DNA of 64,000 nucleotides from Pedobacter sp. ASV28 (GCF_016428855.1 NZ_JAELTN010000003.1:1-64000), one strand, 5' to 3'. Positions 7,463-17,495 are shown, numbered from the stretch's first letter. The notes: a model not told the origin generated them from the letters alone. Translations and numbers: made by a program.

Positions 7463-7968
7463 GAAATTTATTTTTTAACAGAAAAGATTTTTTTAATAAA
7501 TGTTGCTGATATTTAATGGATTAAATTTTGGTTTGGTCATTTTTGTCCTTATCTCTATAGGTGTCATTTAGATGTAGGCCTAAATCTTTTCAATAACAGC
7601 TAGTGATGAACTAAAAATATATGTAATGTGTCTAGCGATCAAAAACTATATTAAAATGTTCTTTGGAAAACAAGGTTGCTGCAATAGGACAACTGTAGTC
7701 CCGCTATCCGTTCCAATCTTTTTGTGAAGGGGGAGCAAAACTTCGGAAGTTTAATTTTTACTTGTTCTTCACTGTTGGAAATAAGCGGTTTAAAAACTTA
7801 AGAAATTTAAAAACGGCGCATCAAAAAGCATTTCAACTTTTATCGGGTTTATGCGGCAAGTGTAGGTGAAAAAAACTCGTAGGTTTGGATACTTTCTATT
7901 TTTTTGTCATCCCGACCATAGGAGGGAGCTACTTTTGAGGTAAGCTACTGATTTTTAAATTTCCACAA
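7463..7968. other. 500-bp gap with possible decayed dispersed repeats
   Basis: No coding frame is convincing. Two parts stand out by composition: 7676-7735 (GC-rich for this genome, with AGGACAACTGTAGTCCCG) and 7904-7945 (GTCATCCCGACCATAGGAGG). An AAACTTC-G-GAAGTTT palindrome lies at about 7738-7752. They resemble intergenic repeat elements of Sphingobacteriaceae, but only single copies are present in the window. Confidence 0.35.
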
Positions 7969-8796
7969 TTATTCTTTTCTTAACTTTTCCAATACCTTCT
8001 CCAGTTTATTCTTGTCATTGGCATAAGGTTGCAAATCGAAAAGCTTAACCGTTCTAAACTCTATGGGATGGCTTTCACTCTGTAGGGAAATGTAACCTCC
8101 AGTAAGGGCCTTGCCGTCTTGTTTAATTTTAGGATCAAAATTGCTGACATTGCCACCGCCAATTTTAGGCTTGGTATAGGTTAAAACGGTATCGCCATTT
8201 ATAATGTGCTTAATGATCGAATCGCCAAGTACTAAAAACTCGGAAGTTACCCATTGATCTCCATGATAAGTTTTTGAGCTACTGTTTAGACAATGTGGAG
8301 TAAATAGACTGTCTTTAATTTCTATAGTGGTACCTGGAGTACATACATTGCCAGTAGGGCGCTCATCTTTTCCATTGCCTCCCAAAAGCTGGCCCTCTAT
8401 GGAGATGGGAAAGTCTTGGTCCTTGAGCATGGTGCTTGGATCTTGGCAGTGTAACATAGCGCCACTATTCCTATATGCCCAACCTTCACCGCCTTTGGCC
8501 TGCTCGCCTACAAAACGGTATTCTATTTTTAACAGGTAATAAGAGAAAGGTTTTTTATAGAAAATATGACCATATTGTTTATCAAAGTTTTCGTAGTTGT
8601 CATATTTCACTTTCATCAAGCCATCTTGTACATAAAAGGTGTTGCCAAAGTTTTCGTTGTATTGATGTTTAGAAATTTTAACGTTCCAATCTTTTAAATC
8701 TTTGCCATTAAAAAGGTTTATCCAACCCTTTTGGGCATAAGAGCTTAAACTGCTAAATAATGCTATAGAGGCAAGTAAGGTTTTATAGTTGCGCAT
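7969..8796 (-). CDS. DUF1080 (3-keto-disaccharide hydrolase-type) secreted protein
   Basis: A 275-residue exported protein with a signal peptide (MRNYKTLLASIALFSSLSSYAQ). The mature part starts GWINLFNGKDLKDW, the hallmark opening of the DUF1080 / 3-keto-disaccharide hydrolase family, which has a concanavalin-like beta-sandwich. Further family features are NSGAMLHCQDPSTM and the C-terminal GYISLQSESHPIEFR. Members occur on the cell surface or in the periplasm of Bacteroidota and are linked to processing of 3-keto-sugars or other glycans. No sugar oxidoreductase is adjacent, so the substrate is open. The ATG at 8796 is preferred to the TTG six bases upstream. Confidence 0.88.
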   Translation of the reverse strand: MRNYKTLLASIALFSSLSSYAQKGWINLFNGKDLKDWNVKISKHQYNENFGNTFYVQDGLMKVKYDNYENFDKQYGHIFYKKPFSYYLLKIEYRFVGEQAKGGEGWAYRNSGAMLHCQDPSTMLKDQDFPISIEGQLLGGNGKDERPTGNVCTPGTTIEIKDSLFTPHCLNSSSKTYHGDQWVTSEFLVLGDSIIKHIINGDTVLTYTKPKIGGGNVSNFDPKIKQDGKALTGGYISLQSESHPIEFRTVKLFDLQPYANDKNKLEKVLEKLRKE

Positions 8797-9013
8797 TTTC
8801 AAAATAATTAACGGAATTGATATACCCGAAGATAAGATATAGACTTGTTAATTCCACTTGCTTTCAGATAAAATTCTATCTGGGTTGTTTATGAAAAATG
8901 TTTATACTAATTACTCAGGATTGTGAAATGCTATATCGCCTTGCTACTGTAAGAATGAGGAAACTTAAAGTTGCTACCGATAGGGTTTGGGTTTTAAGCA
9001 TCTTTGCTAAGTG

Positions 9014-9694
9014 TTAGGCAGGTAGAAATGGCCGGACTTTTTCTAGCGCAAAAGTCAATTGCTCTTCCTCTGTAAGCTCGGTATTGTCCAAAATAATTGC
9101 ATCTTCTGCACGTGTAAGCGGGCTTTCTTCCCTAGTGGTATCGGCATAATCACGATGCGCAAGGTTTTCGAAGACTTCTTCCAGTGTAATGTCAGTATCG
9201 CCTTTGGCCACCATTTCTTTGTATCTTCGTTCAGCTCTGATCTTTGGATCGGCAGTCATAAAGAACTTGACCTGGGCATCTGGAAATACTGCAGTACCAA
9301 TATCGCGACCGTCCATTACCATATTTTTTGATCTGCCCATTCGCTGTTGTTGTTTTACCATTTCCCTACGTACTTCCTTAATGGCCGAAACTGGACTCAC
9401 GGCTTCCGAAACAGGCATCTTTCTAATTTCTTCTGAAACTTCCTCGCCATTTAAGGTAATATGAGATTGGTAATCACGGGCATGGAAGTTTAGTTCGATG
9501 TGTTGTAGCGCATCTTTTACCACCTCATGATCATTCATGTCAATTTTATTGCGCAGAAAATAAAGAGTTACCGCTCGGTACATAGCACCACTATCAATGT
9601 AAATAAAGCCTAGTTTTTTAGCTAAAGCTTTTGCCAAAGTGCTTTTTCCACATGATGAATAGCCATCAATTGCCACGACCAAATTTTTTCTCAT
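9014..9694 (-). CDS. cmk: Cytidylate kinase
   Basis: A 226-residue cytosolic enzyme that phosphorylates CMP and dCMP using ATP. The P-loop GYSSCGKST lies near residue 10, followed by YIDSGAMYRAVTLYFL, the CMP-binding VMDGRDIGTAVFPDA segment and RRYKEM with the lid. The length is normal. The ATG at 9694 (MRKNLVVAIDG) is chosen over an upstream TTG because the TTG lies inside the -7 promoter element TAACTTTG (9708-9701). With that start the transcript would have almost no leader. Confidence 0.95.
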   Translation of the reverse strand: MRKNLVVAIDGYSSCGKSTLAKALAKKLGFIYIDSGAMYRAVTLYFLRNKIDMNDHEVVKDALQHIELNFHARDYQSHITLNGEEVSEEIRKMPVSEAVSPVSAIKEVRREMVKQQQRMGRSKNMVMDGRDIGTAVFPDAQVKFFMTADPKIRAERRYKEMVAKGDTDITLEEVFENLAHRDYADTTREESPLTRAEDAIILDNTELTEEEQLTFALEKVRPFLPA

Positions 9695-9700
9695 ATGCGG

Positions 9701-9708
9701 CAAAGTTA
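9701..9708 (-). promoter_or_regulatory. cmk -7 element; near-leaderless start
   Basis: On the minus strand this reads TAACTTTG, an exact TAnnTTTG match ending six bases before the cmk ATG. In Bacteroidota transcription begins a few bases after this element, so the mRNA would begin at or within a few bases of the start codon. Confidence 0.6.
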
Positions 9709-9769
9709 ATGTTTTGCATCAGTTTTATGGAAAGCTTTGCAATAGTTTTTAGCTAAAAAAGCAAAGTAT

Positions 9770-9777
9770 TACATTTG
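9770..9777 (+). promoter_or_regulatory. arfB -7 element; near-leaderless start
   Basis: TACATTTG is an exact -7 match ending four bases before the ATG at 9782. It faces away from the cmk element, 61 bases off. A leaderless or nearly leaderless arfB mRNA is implied. Confidence 0.6.
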
Positions 9778-9781
9778 TGCC

Positions 9782-10189
9782 ATGGTACTCGCAAAAGAAG
9801 AGCTAGCTAAGGAAGTAGTGGTCAAAACCTCCAGAAGTGGGGGCAAGGGAGGGCAAAACGTAAATAAGGTTTCTAGCAAGGTAGAATTGATTTTTAACAT
9901 TGCCAATAGCGCCTTTTTTAACGACGAGCAGAAAATTCTGCTCCAAGAACGCTTGGCATCGAGATTGGATACAGACGGCAACCTGCATATTGTATCGCAA
10001 GAGGAGCGTAGCCAATTGCTAAACAAACAGCGTGCGCTCCTAAAACTAAACAATCTATTGTCTAAATCTTTATGGGTACAGAAAAAACGTAAGCCAACAA
10101 AAATACCTAGGTCGGTTATTGAGAAAAGATTACAAAATAAATCTGCTAAGTCCGAAAAGAAGAAAAATAGAAAATCTCCTGATTTTTAA
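9782..10189 (+). CDS. arfB: Alternative ribosome-rescue factor ArfB (peptidyl-tRNA hydrolase, YaeJ)
   Basis: A 135-residue class-I release-factor-like protein that frees ribosomes stalled on truncated mRNA by hydrolysing peptidyl-tRNA. The catalytic GGQ motif is in SGGKGGQNVNKV (about residues 19-30). The C-terminal 40 residues form a basic tail (KKRKPTKIPRSVIEKRLQNK...KKKNRKSPDF) that threads into the empty mRNA channel. The length matches ArfB and excludes RF1/RF2, which also have domains absent here. The trans-translation partner gene smpB is at 38864-39313 of this window, so the cell has two rescue routes. It is divergent from cmk, with its start almost on the promoter. Confidence 0.93.
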   Translation: MVLAKEELAKEVVVKTSRSGGKGGQNVNKVSSKVELIFNIANSAFFNDEQKILLQERLASRLDTDGNLHIVSQEERSQLLNKQRALLKLNNLLSKSLWVQKKRKPTKIPRSVIEKRLQNKSAKSEKKKNRKSPDF

Positions 10190-10289
10190 TGGGTTAGTTG
10201 CTGACTTAGATTAAGCCCGGTCCTTGTGCCTTATGATCTGGTAGGATGTCTTTAAGGCGCTAAATTTTGATGTAAATGGCATTAAATTA

Positions 10290-11255
10290 TTAGGCGCCCG
10301 ATTTTCCAAAACGATAGTACATAGAAATGGTACCATATTGATGGGCCTTGGCAGTACTTTTGATCTCTTTTGATTTAAAGATCAAACTATAATCAAAGGT
10401 AAAACGAGGGCTGCTATAATTGAAGCCTATTTGCTGGGCAAATACAAAAGGCTTTGTGCCAAAGGTTACCGGGCTATCATTATTGAACAGACTCCCCTGT
10501 ACCGTTGCATCGTAGGCTACGAAATTAATTTGGGGCTTGGCATAGAAAAAGAATTCGTTTTTGGTCAGTTTTTGGGTTTTGCTATTATGGCTAATCACAG
10601 CATTGGTATAGGCCGAATTGAACAATTGGTTTATTTTTCCGGCCCTGAACAATATACCGGCACCAGCTCCGCTAAAAGTTGTTCCAACATTGGCATAGCC
10701 TTCCAACGAGAAATCGGTATGTTTGTCTTCTGCACGATGCAATAATTGAGTGTACTGTGTGGAAAGGTTAACAGCCATTTCATTTTTGATTTGGTATTGC
10801 CAACCATTTATTTCATAAAAACCTACGATCTTATGTAAGAGCTCTTGGGCATCTTTTCCCAAAGCATTGGGCCCAACCGTACCTACTTCGAGACCAACTT
10901 TTAGGATACGCTCATTCTTATAAAAGAAATTTACATTACCACCAGCATACAGGTATCCGGCAAAGGGACGATCTTGTGTAGCTGGATCAGGCCTGTAGCC
11001 CGATATCGGGTTATACATTTTTTGTCCGGCACTGATTTCGTAAGTCAGTTTTTCTAAGTTGCTGCTCAATTTTTTTTGGTCAATGGCCCTGCGGAAATAA
11101 ATGAACAAACCATTAGTATAATACCTATCTTGTCCGTAGAAAAGATAGGCATCGTTGTCGCTTTTGAACCCAAATTCATTTTTATAATCTTGCGAAAAAG
11201 AGCTGTGAGAAGAACAAACTATAGCTAAAAATAGCAGTGTGAGTTTTTTGAGCAT
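10290..11255 (-). CDS. LpxR-like outer membrane lipid A deacylase family (DUF2219)
   Basis: A 321-residue predicted outer-membrane beta-barrel with a signal peptide ending near SSFSQ. The mature N-terminus NEFGFKSDNDAYLFYGQDRYYTNG matches the conserved opening of the LpxR / DUF2219 family, with Asn/Asp residues of the metal-dependent active site. RPFAGYLYAGG follows. The C-terminus ends in aromatic beta-strands (GTISMYYRFGKSGA). LpxR removes the 3'-acyloxyacyl group from lipid A; many Bacteroidota homologues are untested. It begins one base after the lon stop and is probably cotranscribed with lon. Confidence 0.82.
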   Translation of the reverse strand: MLKKLTLLFLAIVCSSHSSFSQDYKNEFGFKSDNDAYLFYGQDRYYTNGLFIYFRRAIDQKKLSSNLEKLTYEISAGQKMYNPISGYRPDPATQDRPFAGYLYAGGNVNFFYKNERILKVGLEVGTVGPNALGKDAQELLHKIVGFYEINGWQYQIKNEMAVNLSTQYTQLLHRAEDKHTDFSLEGYANVGTTFSGAGAGILFRAGKINQLFNSAYTNAVISHNSKTQKLTKNEFFFYAKPQINFVAYDATVQGSLFNNDSPVTFGTKPFVFAQQIGFNYSSPRFTFDYSLIFKSKEIKSTAKAHQYGTISMYYRFGKSGA

Positions 11256-11256
11256 C

Positions 11257-13728
11257 TTAATCGGCTTTAGGTAGTGTTCTGGCCTTTAAATCAATGGCAT
11301 CTTTAACTTTGTCATGGGTGAGGGCCAGATCAATCACTTCTTTCATCTCTGTTACGTAATGAAATTTCAAGTCTTTGATGTAATCTTCCTTGATCTCCAA
11401 AATGTCTTTACGATTGGATTTACAAAGAATGATTTCCTTAATATTAGCTCGTTTTGCAGCCAAAATTTTCTCTTTAATTCCTCCAACGGGTAATACCTTT
11501 CCACGAAGCGTGATTTCGCCTGTCATGGCCAAATTGCGTTTCACCTTACGTTGGGTAAATGCCGAGGTTAATGCGGTAAGCATGGTAATTCCTGCAGATG
11601 GTCCATCTTTAGGGGTAGCGCCTGCTGGAACATGGATATGGATATCATAATTGTCAAATATGGTATCATTAATATTGAATAAGTTGGCATGAGCTCTTAT
11701 GTAGGCCAAGGCGATAACTGCAGATTCCTTCATCACATCACCTAAATTACCAGTTAGGGTCAACTTACCTTTGCCCGGGCTTAAGCTTGCTTCAATAAAT
11801 AGAATGTCGCCACCTACTTGTGTCCATGCCAGTCCAGTTACCACGCCGGCCACTTCATTACCTTCGTATGCATCTTTGTCATAAATGGGAGCACCTAAAA
11901 TTCTTTCTATATCATTCACGTCCAATACGGGCTCGTAAGGTTCTTCCATGGCAATTTTTGTAGCTACGCCGCGTACCAGTGAACCGATTTTTTTCTCTAG
12001 GCCACGTACACCACTCTCGCGGGTATAATCTTCAATTACCTTTTCGATCAGGTTACTTTTTAGGGAAATGTCTTTGTTTTGAAGGCCATGTACCTCTTTT
12101 TGCTTAGGTAGGAGGTATTTTTTGGCAATCTCTATTTTTTCTTCAATGGTATAACCATTTACCTCGATGATTTCCATACGATCTAGCAAAGCAGGCTGTA
12201 TAGTGCTCAAAGTATTAGCTGTTGCAATAAACAATACATTGGACAAATCGTATTCTGCTTCTACATAATGATCGTTAAAAGCATTATTTTGTTCAGGATC
12301 CAGAACTTCTAATAAAGCAGATGAAGGATCTCCTCTAAAATCAGAGCCTACCTTATCTATCTCATCTAAAACAAACACTGGATTTGACGCGCCCGCCTTT
12401 TTAATAGATTGTATAATACGGCCTGGCATAGCCCCGATATAAGTCTTACGGTGTCCACGAATTTCGGCTTCATCCCTTACGCCGCCCAAGGCCATTCTCA
12501 CGTATTTACGGTTTAAGGCCTTTGCAATTGATTTGCCTAAAGAAGTTTTTCCGACCCCCGGAGGGCCAACTAGACATAGGATAGGTGCCTTCATGTCTCT
12601 TTTTAGCTTTAATACAGCTAAATATTCGATAATGCGCTGCTTAACCTTTTCCAATCCAAAATGGTCCTTGTCCAAAATTCGCTGTGCCCTTTTAAGATCA
12701 AAATTGTCTTTTGTAAAGTCGTTCCATGGGAGGTCCAAGAGCAATTCCAGATAGTTCATTTGTATAGAATAATCTGGAGCCGCTGGATTCATTCTGCCCA
12801 GTTTTTCTAGCTCTTTATTGAAGTGTTCATCTACAGACTTGCTCCATTTTTTCTTTCTGCCCCTGGCTTGGAGAGCTTCAAATTCCAGGTCTGTAGAATT
12901 GCCGCCCAATTCTTCCTGTATGGTTTTCAGTTGTTGGTTTAGGAAGTAGTCCCTTTGTTGCTTGTCTAAATCAGTTCTAACTTTCGACTGGATCTGGTTT
13001 TTCAGTTCAAGCATCTGTAGTTCCAACATCAACAATTCCATGACCTTTTCTGCACGTTTTCGCAAATTGCTCATCTCTAGCATTTTCTGTTTCTCGGCTA
13101 CATCTGCATTCATATTTGAAGAGATGAAGTTGATAAGGAATGAAGTGCTCTCGATATTTTTAAGCGCTATACCCGCCTCACTTGGAATATTTGGAGATAA
13201 TTGGATGATCTGGCTAGACATTTCTTTGATGGAGGCCACCAAGGTCTTGAATTCCTTATCATCCTTATATTTTGATTCGGTAAACTTGGCCACAACTACC
13301 TTGATAAAAGGTTCAGACTGTACTTCCTGTACCAATTGAAAGCGCTGTTTGCCCTGTATGATCACCGTGGTGTTCCCATCGGGCATTTGCAGCATTTTGA
13401 TAATATGCGCAACGGTACCAACGCTATTAAGCTGTTCAAATGTAGGATCTTCAATGGACACATCTTTTTGCGAAACCACACCTATAATCCTGTCTCCTTT
13501 GTAGGCTTCTTTGATTAATTTTATAGATTTATCCCGACCTACGGTAATGGGAATAACTACACCAGGGAAAAGTACAGTGTTTCTCAGGGGAAGAATGGAA
13601 AGTATTTCTGGGGTTTCTTCATTGTTCATGTCATCCTCATCTTGCTGAGACATTAACGGAAAAAACTCGGTGTCTTCGTTTATGATAGGTAATGCGTTAC
13701 TAAAATCAAACGGATCTTGTTTGCTCAT
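11257..13728 (-). CDS. lon: ATP-dependent protease Lon
   Basis: An 823-residue cytosolic AAA+ protease for damaged and regulatory proteins. The N-terminal substrate-binding LAN domain (about 45-240) opens [19 protein letters not shown]. The AAA+ module (~350-600) has Walker [14 protein letters not shown] and Walker [11 protein letters not shown]. The C-terminal protease domain carries the catalytic Ser711 in DGPSAGITM and the Lys about 43 residues later in [16 protein letters not shown]. An acidic N-terminal extension of about 40 residues precedes the LAN domain. The LpxR-like gene follows after one base. No heat-shock promoter was recognised. Confidence 0.97.
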   Translation of the reverse strand: MSKQDPFDFSNALPIINEDTEFFPLMSQQDEDDMNNEETPEILSILPLRNTVLFPGVVIPITVGRDKSIKLIKEAYKGDRIIGVVSQKDVSIEDPTFEQLNSVGTVAHIIKMLQMPDGNTTVIIQGKQRFQLVQEVQSEPFIKVVVAKFTESKYKDDKEFKTLVASIKEMSSQIIQLSPNIPSEAGIALKNIESTSFLINFISSNMNADVAEKQKMLEMSNLRKRAEKVMELLMLELQMLELKNQIQSKVRTDLDKQQRDYFLNQQLKTIQEELGGNSTDLEFEALQARGRKKKWSKSVDEHFNKELEKLGRMNPAAPDYSIQMNYLELLLDLPWNDFTKDNFDLKRAQRILDKDHFGLEKVKQRIIEYLAVLKLKRDMKAPILCLVGPPGVGKTSLGKSIAKALNRKYVRMALGGVRDEAEIRGHRKTYIGAMPGRIIQSIKKAGASNPVFVLDEIDKVGSDFRGDPSSALLEVLDPEQNNAFNDHYVEAEYDLSNVLFIATANTLSTIQPALLDRMEIIEVNGYTIEEKIEIAKKYLLPKQKEVHGLQNKDISLKSNLIEKVIEDYTRESGVRGLEKKIGSLVRGVATKIAMEEPYEPVLDVNDIERILGAPIYDKDAYEGNEVAGVVTGLAWTQVGGDILFIEASLSPGKGKLTLTGNLGDVMKESAVIALAYIRAHANLFNINDTIFDNYDIHIHVPAGATPKDGPSAGITMLTALTSAFTQRKVKRNLAMTGEITLRGKVLPVGGIKEKILAAKRANIKEIILCKSNRKDILEIKEDYIKDLKFHYVTEMKEVIDLALTHDKVKDAIDLKARTLPKAD

Positions 13729-14011
13729 TAAGTTTTATTTAAATATTCTGTGAACGACAATATGACAGCATTGCCGTTTATATAATCTATTATCTGTAGT
13801 TGATGATATAATTTCAACTCCTGTGCCAAAAACAACAGTTTTTAATTTAGCTGTTAAAAAGTCAGTGTTAAAAATATTAAATAAGAATATCATATTTGAA
13901 ATAATTGCACGTTAAATGTTATAATTGTACATTCATGTTTAATACTAGACATGGGAGTTAATATACAGATTGTTTATGCTAGCCTACACTTATAACTAAA
14001 AAGAACGCTTA

Positions 14012-14638
14012 ATGAGATACTTAACCAAGTCATTTTTATTGTTAATTACTTTTTCCATTACTGCAAAGACTTATGCCCAAGGTAATTTTGAAAAATTAGG
14101 AACCCAGGCATGGATGAAAGGTGACTATAAAACTGCTGTAGTTCAGTTAGAAAAGGCGGATGACAAGGATCCTAATAATTCTAGCGTACTGAAAATGTTA
14201 GGCTACTCTTATTTCCAATGTGGAGATTTTGAGAATGCCATCGAAGTATATACCAGGCTAATCACTTTAAAACCTAATGATTATTCTGCCTTTTACTATA
14301 GGGGTAAAGCTAGGCTTAATGTTGCCAATACCCCGAAGGAGGCTTTGAATCAAATGCGTGAAAACTTTTATACTTCTGCCATTAAAGATTTTACAAAAGC
14401 CTTGGAGATTAATGGGGAAGAGGATATCCAAATTTTACAAAATAGGGGGGTAGCCTATAAGGATTATGGTATTTTCAAGTCTTATAAGATTAAGAAAAAC
14501 GTAGAAAAGAATGCTTGTGTAGCTGTTTTTAATAGCTCTATTGCTGATTTTCAAAAGATCTTGACCATGCAGCCTTTGAGAAAAGATATTATCTCTTTGA
14601 TTGAATATGTAAAGGCACAAATCACCAGCTTGAAATAA
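14012..14638 (+). CDS. Secreted TPR-repeat protein
   Basis: A 208-residue periplasmic protein with a signal peptide (MRYLTKSFLLLITFSITAKTYAQ) followed by about four TPR units: GTQAWMKGDYKTAVVQLEKA, MLGYSYFQCGDFENAIEVY, FYYRGKARLNVANTPKEALN and the repeat around IQILQNRGVAYKDYGIF. TPR arrays mediate protein-protein contacts. No enzymatic domain is present and no partner is evident; it stands between lon and a convergent lipoprotein gene. The function is unknown. Confidence 0.82.
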   Translation: MRYLTKSFLLLITFSITAKTYAQGNFEKLGTQAWMKGDYKTAVVQLEKADDKDPNNSSVLKMLGYSYFQCGDFENAIEVYTRLITLKPNDYSAFYYRGKARLNVANTPKEALNQMRENFYTSAIKDFTKALEINGEEDIQILQNRGVAYKDYGIFKSYKIKKNVEKNACVAVFNSSIADFQKILTMQPLRKDIISLIEYVKAQITSLK

Positions 14639-14646
14639 TTTGATGC

Positions 14647-15174
14647 TTATTTCAGGAATTTTCCGATTACCTGATATTCCTTTGCTTTAAGAAGCCTGAT
14701 TTTCTGGTAGCTTTTGATCAAGTAGAGACTGTCCGGATAATAGCACAAGGTATCAGTGGAGGAGTAAAGATAATTGTCACTTGATTTATAGATTTTGATG
14801 GCCAGAACTTTATTGTTTTCCTGAACAATGATCAGTTTTTTTATGGGTATTTTTTTATCGCTGCTAATGTAAGTAGTGGTGTTTTTGTTGGTGCTTTTGC
14901 TAAATAGGCCTCGCCAAGCCGCTTTGTTGATGTCGGCATTCGCAAAACTGCTGAGTTCTGTTTTCCAGTCGGTTATTTTTAATGATTTTTCTTCAGATCC
15001 GTTTTTTACCGATACTTTTTTAGCTATGGTAGGTTGTGTCCCATTCAATCGATCTACTTGTTTTGCAAAGTAGGCCTCCATATCAAAATAAGTTTTAATG
15101 CTTGTTTTTTCTTCCATTTTATGGCAGGAAACCAAGTAAAAGAACAGCATGAGCATGAGTAATTTTTTTATCAT
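14647..15174 (-). CDS. Lipoprotein of unknown function
   Basis: A 175-residue protein. The start at 15174 (MIKKLLMLMLFFYLVSC) gives a lipoprotein signal peptide with lipobox LVSC; the longer frame to 15246 would bury it. The mature part is mixed alpha/beta with DTLCYYPDSLYLIKSYQKIRL near the end and no recognised domain. It is convergent with the TPR gene, nine bases from its stop. Bacteroidota lipoproteins of this kind are often on the outer membrane; no function can be assigned. Confidence 0.75.
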   Translation of the reverse strand: MIKKLLMLMLFFYLVSCHKMEEKTSIKTYFDMEAYFAKQVDRLNGTQPTIAKKVSVKNGSEEKSLKITDWKTELSSFANADINKAAWRGLFSKSTNKNTTTYISSDKKIPIKKLIIVQENNKVLAIKIYKSSDNYLYSSTDTLCYYPDSLYLIKSYQKIRLLKAKEYQVIGKFLK

Positions 15175-15396
15175 TACAGATTTGTGTTTAAAGGTGATGG
15201 AGTTTGCATGGTTTAATTCATGTCTTTTTTTGAATGGGAAACTCATGCCACTTTCATTAGGATTTGATTGTCATTATCAGTAAGAATGGATATGATTTGT
15301 TATGGAAATGAAGCTAGGATATAACCAGTTCCTGTTTTAAAATAGGTGGAGATTTATCCCGGCTTCATTTAAAAATAAGTAGAAATAGATTAAATA

Positions 15397-16917
15397 TTAT
15401 ACCAGGCAGTTACCTGTCATAATTTCAGGTGCCGGTATACCCATAATTTTCAAAACGGTTGGTCCAATATCGCCTAATTTTCCATCTGCTATAGAAGTGT
15501 AGTCATTATCAATTAGAATGCAAGGGACCAAATTGGTAGTATGTGCTGTATTTACAGAGCCATCATCATTCAACATATACTCAGAATTGCCATGGTCTGC
15601 CAAGATGATAAATGAATATCCATTTGCTAATCCGGTTTCAACGACTATTTGTGTACAGGCATCGGCAGTCTCTACTGCTTTTACAACGGCTTCGAAAACA
15701 CCGGTATGGCCTACCATATCTGGATTGGCAAAATTGAGACAAACGAAATCTGGCCATCCCGAGGCAAGTTCTTTGGTAATGGCTTCGGTAATACCTGCGG
15801 CACTCATTTCAGGCTGTAGATCGTAAGTAGCCACTTTAGGAGATGGAATAAGTATTCTTTTCTCATTTTCAAATTCTTTTTCCCTACCTCCAGAAAAGAA
15901 GAAAGTAACGTGTGGATATTTTTCTGTTTCTGCAATGCGGATCTGGTTTTTATGATGGGCCGCCAATACTTCGCCCAAGGTATTGGTCAAATCATCTTTG
16001 ATAAATATAACATTCACCTGTTCAAAGCTTTCATCATAGGTCGTCATGGTGACGTAATAAAGCGATAATTTTTTAAGTGAATACTCGGGGAAATCTTTTT
16101 GGCACAGTGCTGTGGTAATTTCTCTGCCTCTATCTGTTCTATAATTAAAACAAATGACAACATCCCCATCCTTAATGGTGGCTGTAGGATTTCCATAGCC
16201 ATCGGTAATGACTATAGGTTTGGTAAACTCGTCGGTAATCCCTTCTGCGTAAGAATGCTGTATGGCTGTTTCGGCATCGGTAAATTTTGCTCCAATACCA
16301 TTCACCATTACATCATAGGCTAGTTTTACCCTTTCCCATCGGTTATCCCTATCCATGGCATAATATCTGCCAACTACACTTGCAATTTTACCGCAAGATG
16401 AGCTTAAATGTTTATCTAAATCCGTAACGAAACCCAATCCAGAATTGGGATCGGTGTCCCTTCCATCTAAAAAAGCGTGTATGAATACATCTTTCAGTCC
16501 ATTTTCATTAGCCGCATCACATAAGGCTTTTAAATGGTTAATATGTGCATGCACCCCACCATTAGATACAAGACCGATAAAATGTACAGCCTTATGGTTG
16601 GCTTTTGCGTAATCGAAGGCATCGACCAATGTTTTATTGTGGTGTAAAGTTCTATCTTCTATCGCTTTATTGATCCTGCCGAGTTCTTGATAAACTACCC
16701 TTCCTGCGCCTAAGTTCATATGGCCTACCTCAGAATTTCCCATTTGCCCCGCAGGTAAGCCTACAGCTTCTCCAGATGCTTCAAGTTTTGAATTAGGGTA
16801 TTTTTGTAACATTGAGTCGAAAAAAGGGGTATTGGCTGCATATGCCGCATCAGATTTGTCCTTTTTTCCGTAGCCCCAACCATCCAGAATTAATAGCACC
16901 AGTTTTTTAGCTTTCAT
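15397..16917 (-). CDS. gpmI: 2,3-bisphosphoglycerate-independent phosphoglycerate mutase
   Basis: A 506-residue glycolytic enzyme interconverting 3- and 2-phosphoglycerate with two Mn ions. The alkaline-phosphatase-like half starts LVLLILDGWGYGKK, with the phosphate-accepting Ser in QMGNSEVGHMNLGAGR. The inserted transferase domain includes VHFIGLVSNGGVHAH, FLDGRDTDPNSG and GRYYAMDRDNRWERV. The C-terminal metal site is NFANPDMVGHTG and ADHGNSEYM. Full length. A -7 element TATATTTG lies 36 bases upstream (16960-16953). Its Mn requirement is of interest given the mntR-mntH operon in this window. Confidence 0.97.
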   Translation of the reverse strand: MKAKKLVLLILDGWGYGKKDKSDAAYAANTPFFDSMLQKYPNSKLEASGEAVGLPAGQMGNSEVGHMNLGAGRVVYQELGRINKAIEDRTLHHNKTLVDAFDYAKANHKAVHFIGLVSNGGVHAHINHLKALCDAANENGLKDVFIHAFLDGRDTDPNSGLGFVTDLDKHLSSSCGKIASVVGRYYAMDRDNRWERVKLAYDVMVNGIGAKFTDAETAIQHSYAEGITDEFTKPIVITDGYGNPTATIKDGDVVICFNYRTDRGREITTALCQKDFPEYSLKKLSLYYVTMTTYDESFEQVNVIFIKDDLTNTLGEVLAAHHKNQIRIAETEKYPHVTFFFSGGREKEFENEKRILIPSPKVATYDLQPEMSAAGITEAITKELASGWPDFVCLNFANPDMVGHTGVFEAVVKAVETADACTQIVVETGLANGYSFIILADHGNSEYMLNDDGSVNTAHTTNLVPCILIDNDYTSIADGKLGDIGPTVLKIMGIPAPEIMTGNCLV

Positions 16918-16952
16918 TATTATATTAGTTTTTTGTTTCTACTTTAATATTA

Positions 16953-16960
16953 CAAATATA
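16953..16960 (-). promoter_or_regulatory. gpmI -7 element
   Basis: Minus-strand TATATTTG, an exact TAnnTTTG match, 36 bases upstream of the gpmI ATG. No good -33 TTG at normal spacing. Confidence 0.5.
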
Positions 16961-17014
16961 AGTTGAATCGTAGCTTAAATGAAAGATTTTGGCTTAATTT
17001 GAATATTAATGGCA

Positions 17015-17022
17015 TAGTTTTG
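17015..17022 (+). promoter_or_regulatory. -7 element of the DUF4783-nadC group
   Basis: TAGTTTTG is an exact TAnnTTTG match, 25 bases before the ATG at 17048. It is divergent from the gpmI element about 55 bases away. Confidence 0.5.
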
Positions 17023-17047
17023 GCGGCAGGTTAATTTTATTTACGAG

Positions 17048-17446
17048 ATGATGTTGAAATCTATACTTTCGCTCCTGGTTATATTTTTACATTTTCCACA
17101 GCATGAGACCATCCAGGCCGATATAGCAGATGATCTATCGAATAATTTTAGGATGGGGAATTCCAAGGAGATTGCGAAAAATTTTTCCGCTTCTGTAGAA
17201 TTAATTATCATTGATCAGGAAGATGTATACAATAGAGCACAGGCAGAACAAATTCTTAAAGATTTTTTTCTAAAAAATCCACCGAATAAATCAAACATTA
17301 TTCATAAGTTAAATAATAGCCCTAACTATAGGCTTACTATTTTGTCATTGGTTACAAAAAATGGTAAATTCAGAATTACCATTACCATGAAAAAAGTTTC
17401 TAATTTGTTTTTAATCAATGAGTTAAGGATAGAGCCAGAGAGATAA
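17048..17446 (+). CDS. DUF4783 family protein
   Basis: A 132-residue exported protein with an N-terminal signal peptide (MLKSILSLLVIFLHF) and a compact cystatin/NTF2-like fold suggested by ADIADDLSNNFRMGNSKEIAKNF, then VELIIIDQEDVYNRAQAEQILKDFF and a C-terminal strand pair. This matches DUF4783, found in Bacteroidota and usually located just before nadC, as here (50 bases apart). Its function is not known. Two start Met are adjacent (17048, 17051); either is possible. Confidence 0.8.
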   Translation: MMLKSILSLLVIFLHFPQHETIQADIADDLSNNFRMGNSKEIAKNFSASVELIIIDQEDVYNRAQAEQILKDFFLKNPPNKSNIIHKLNNSPNYRLTILSLVTKNGKFRITITMKKVSNLFLINELRIEPER

Positions 17447-17469
17447 TTCTATATTGATGAGCATTTTGT

Positions 17470-17477
17470 TATTTTTG
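17470..17477 (+). promoter_or_regulatory. nadC -7 element
   Basis: TATTTTTG exactly matches TAnnTTTG and lies 18 bases before the nadC start. It suggests nadC can be transcribed separately from the upstream gene. Confidence 0.5.
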
Positions 17478-17495
17478 TGACAAAATCATATCATT

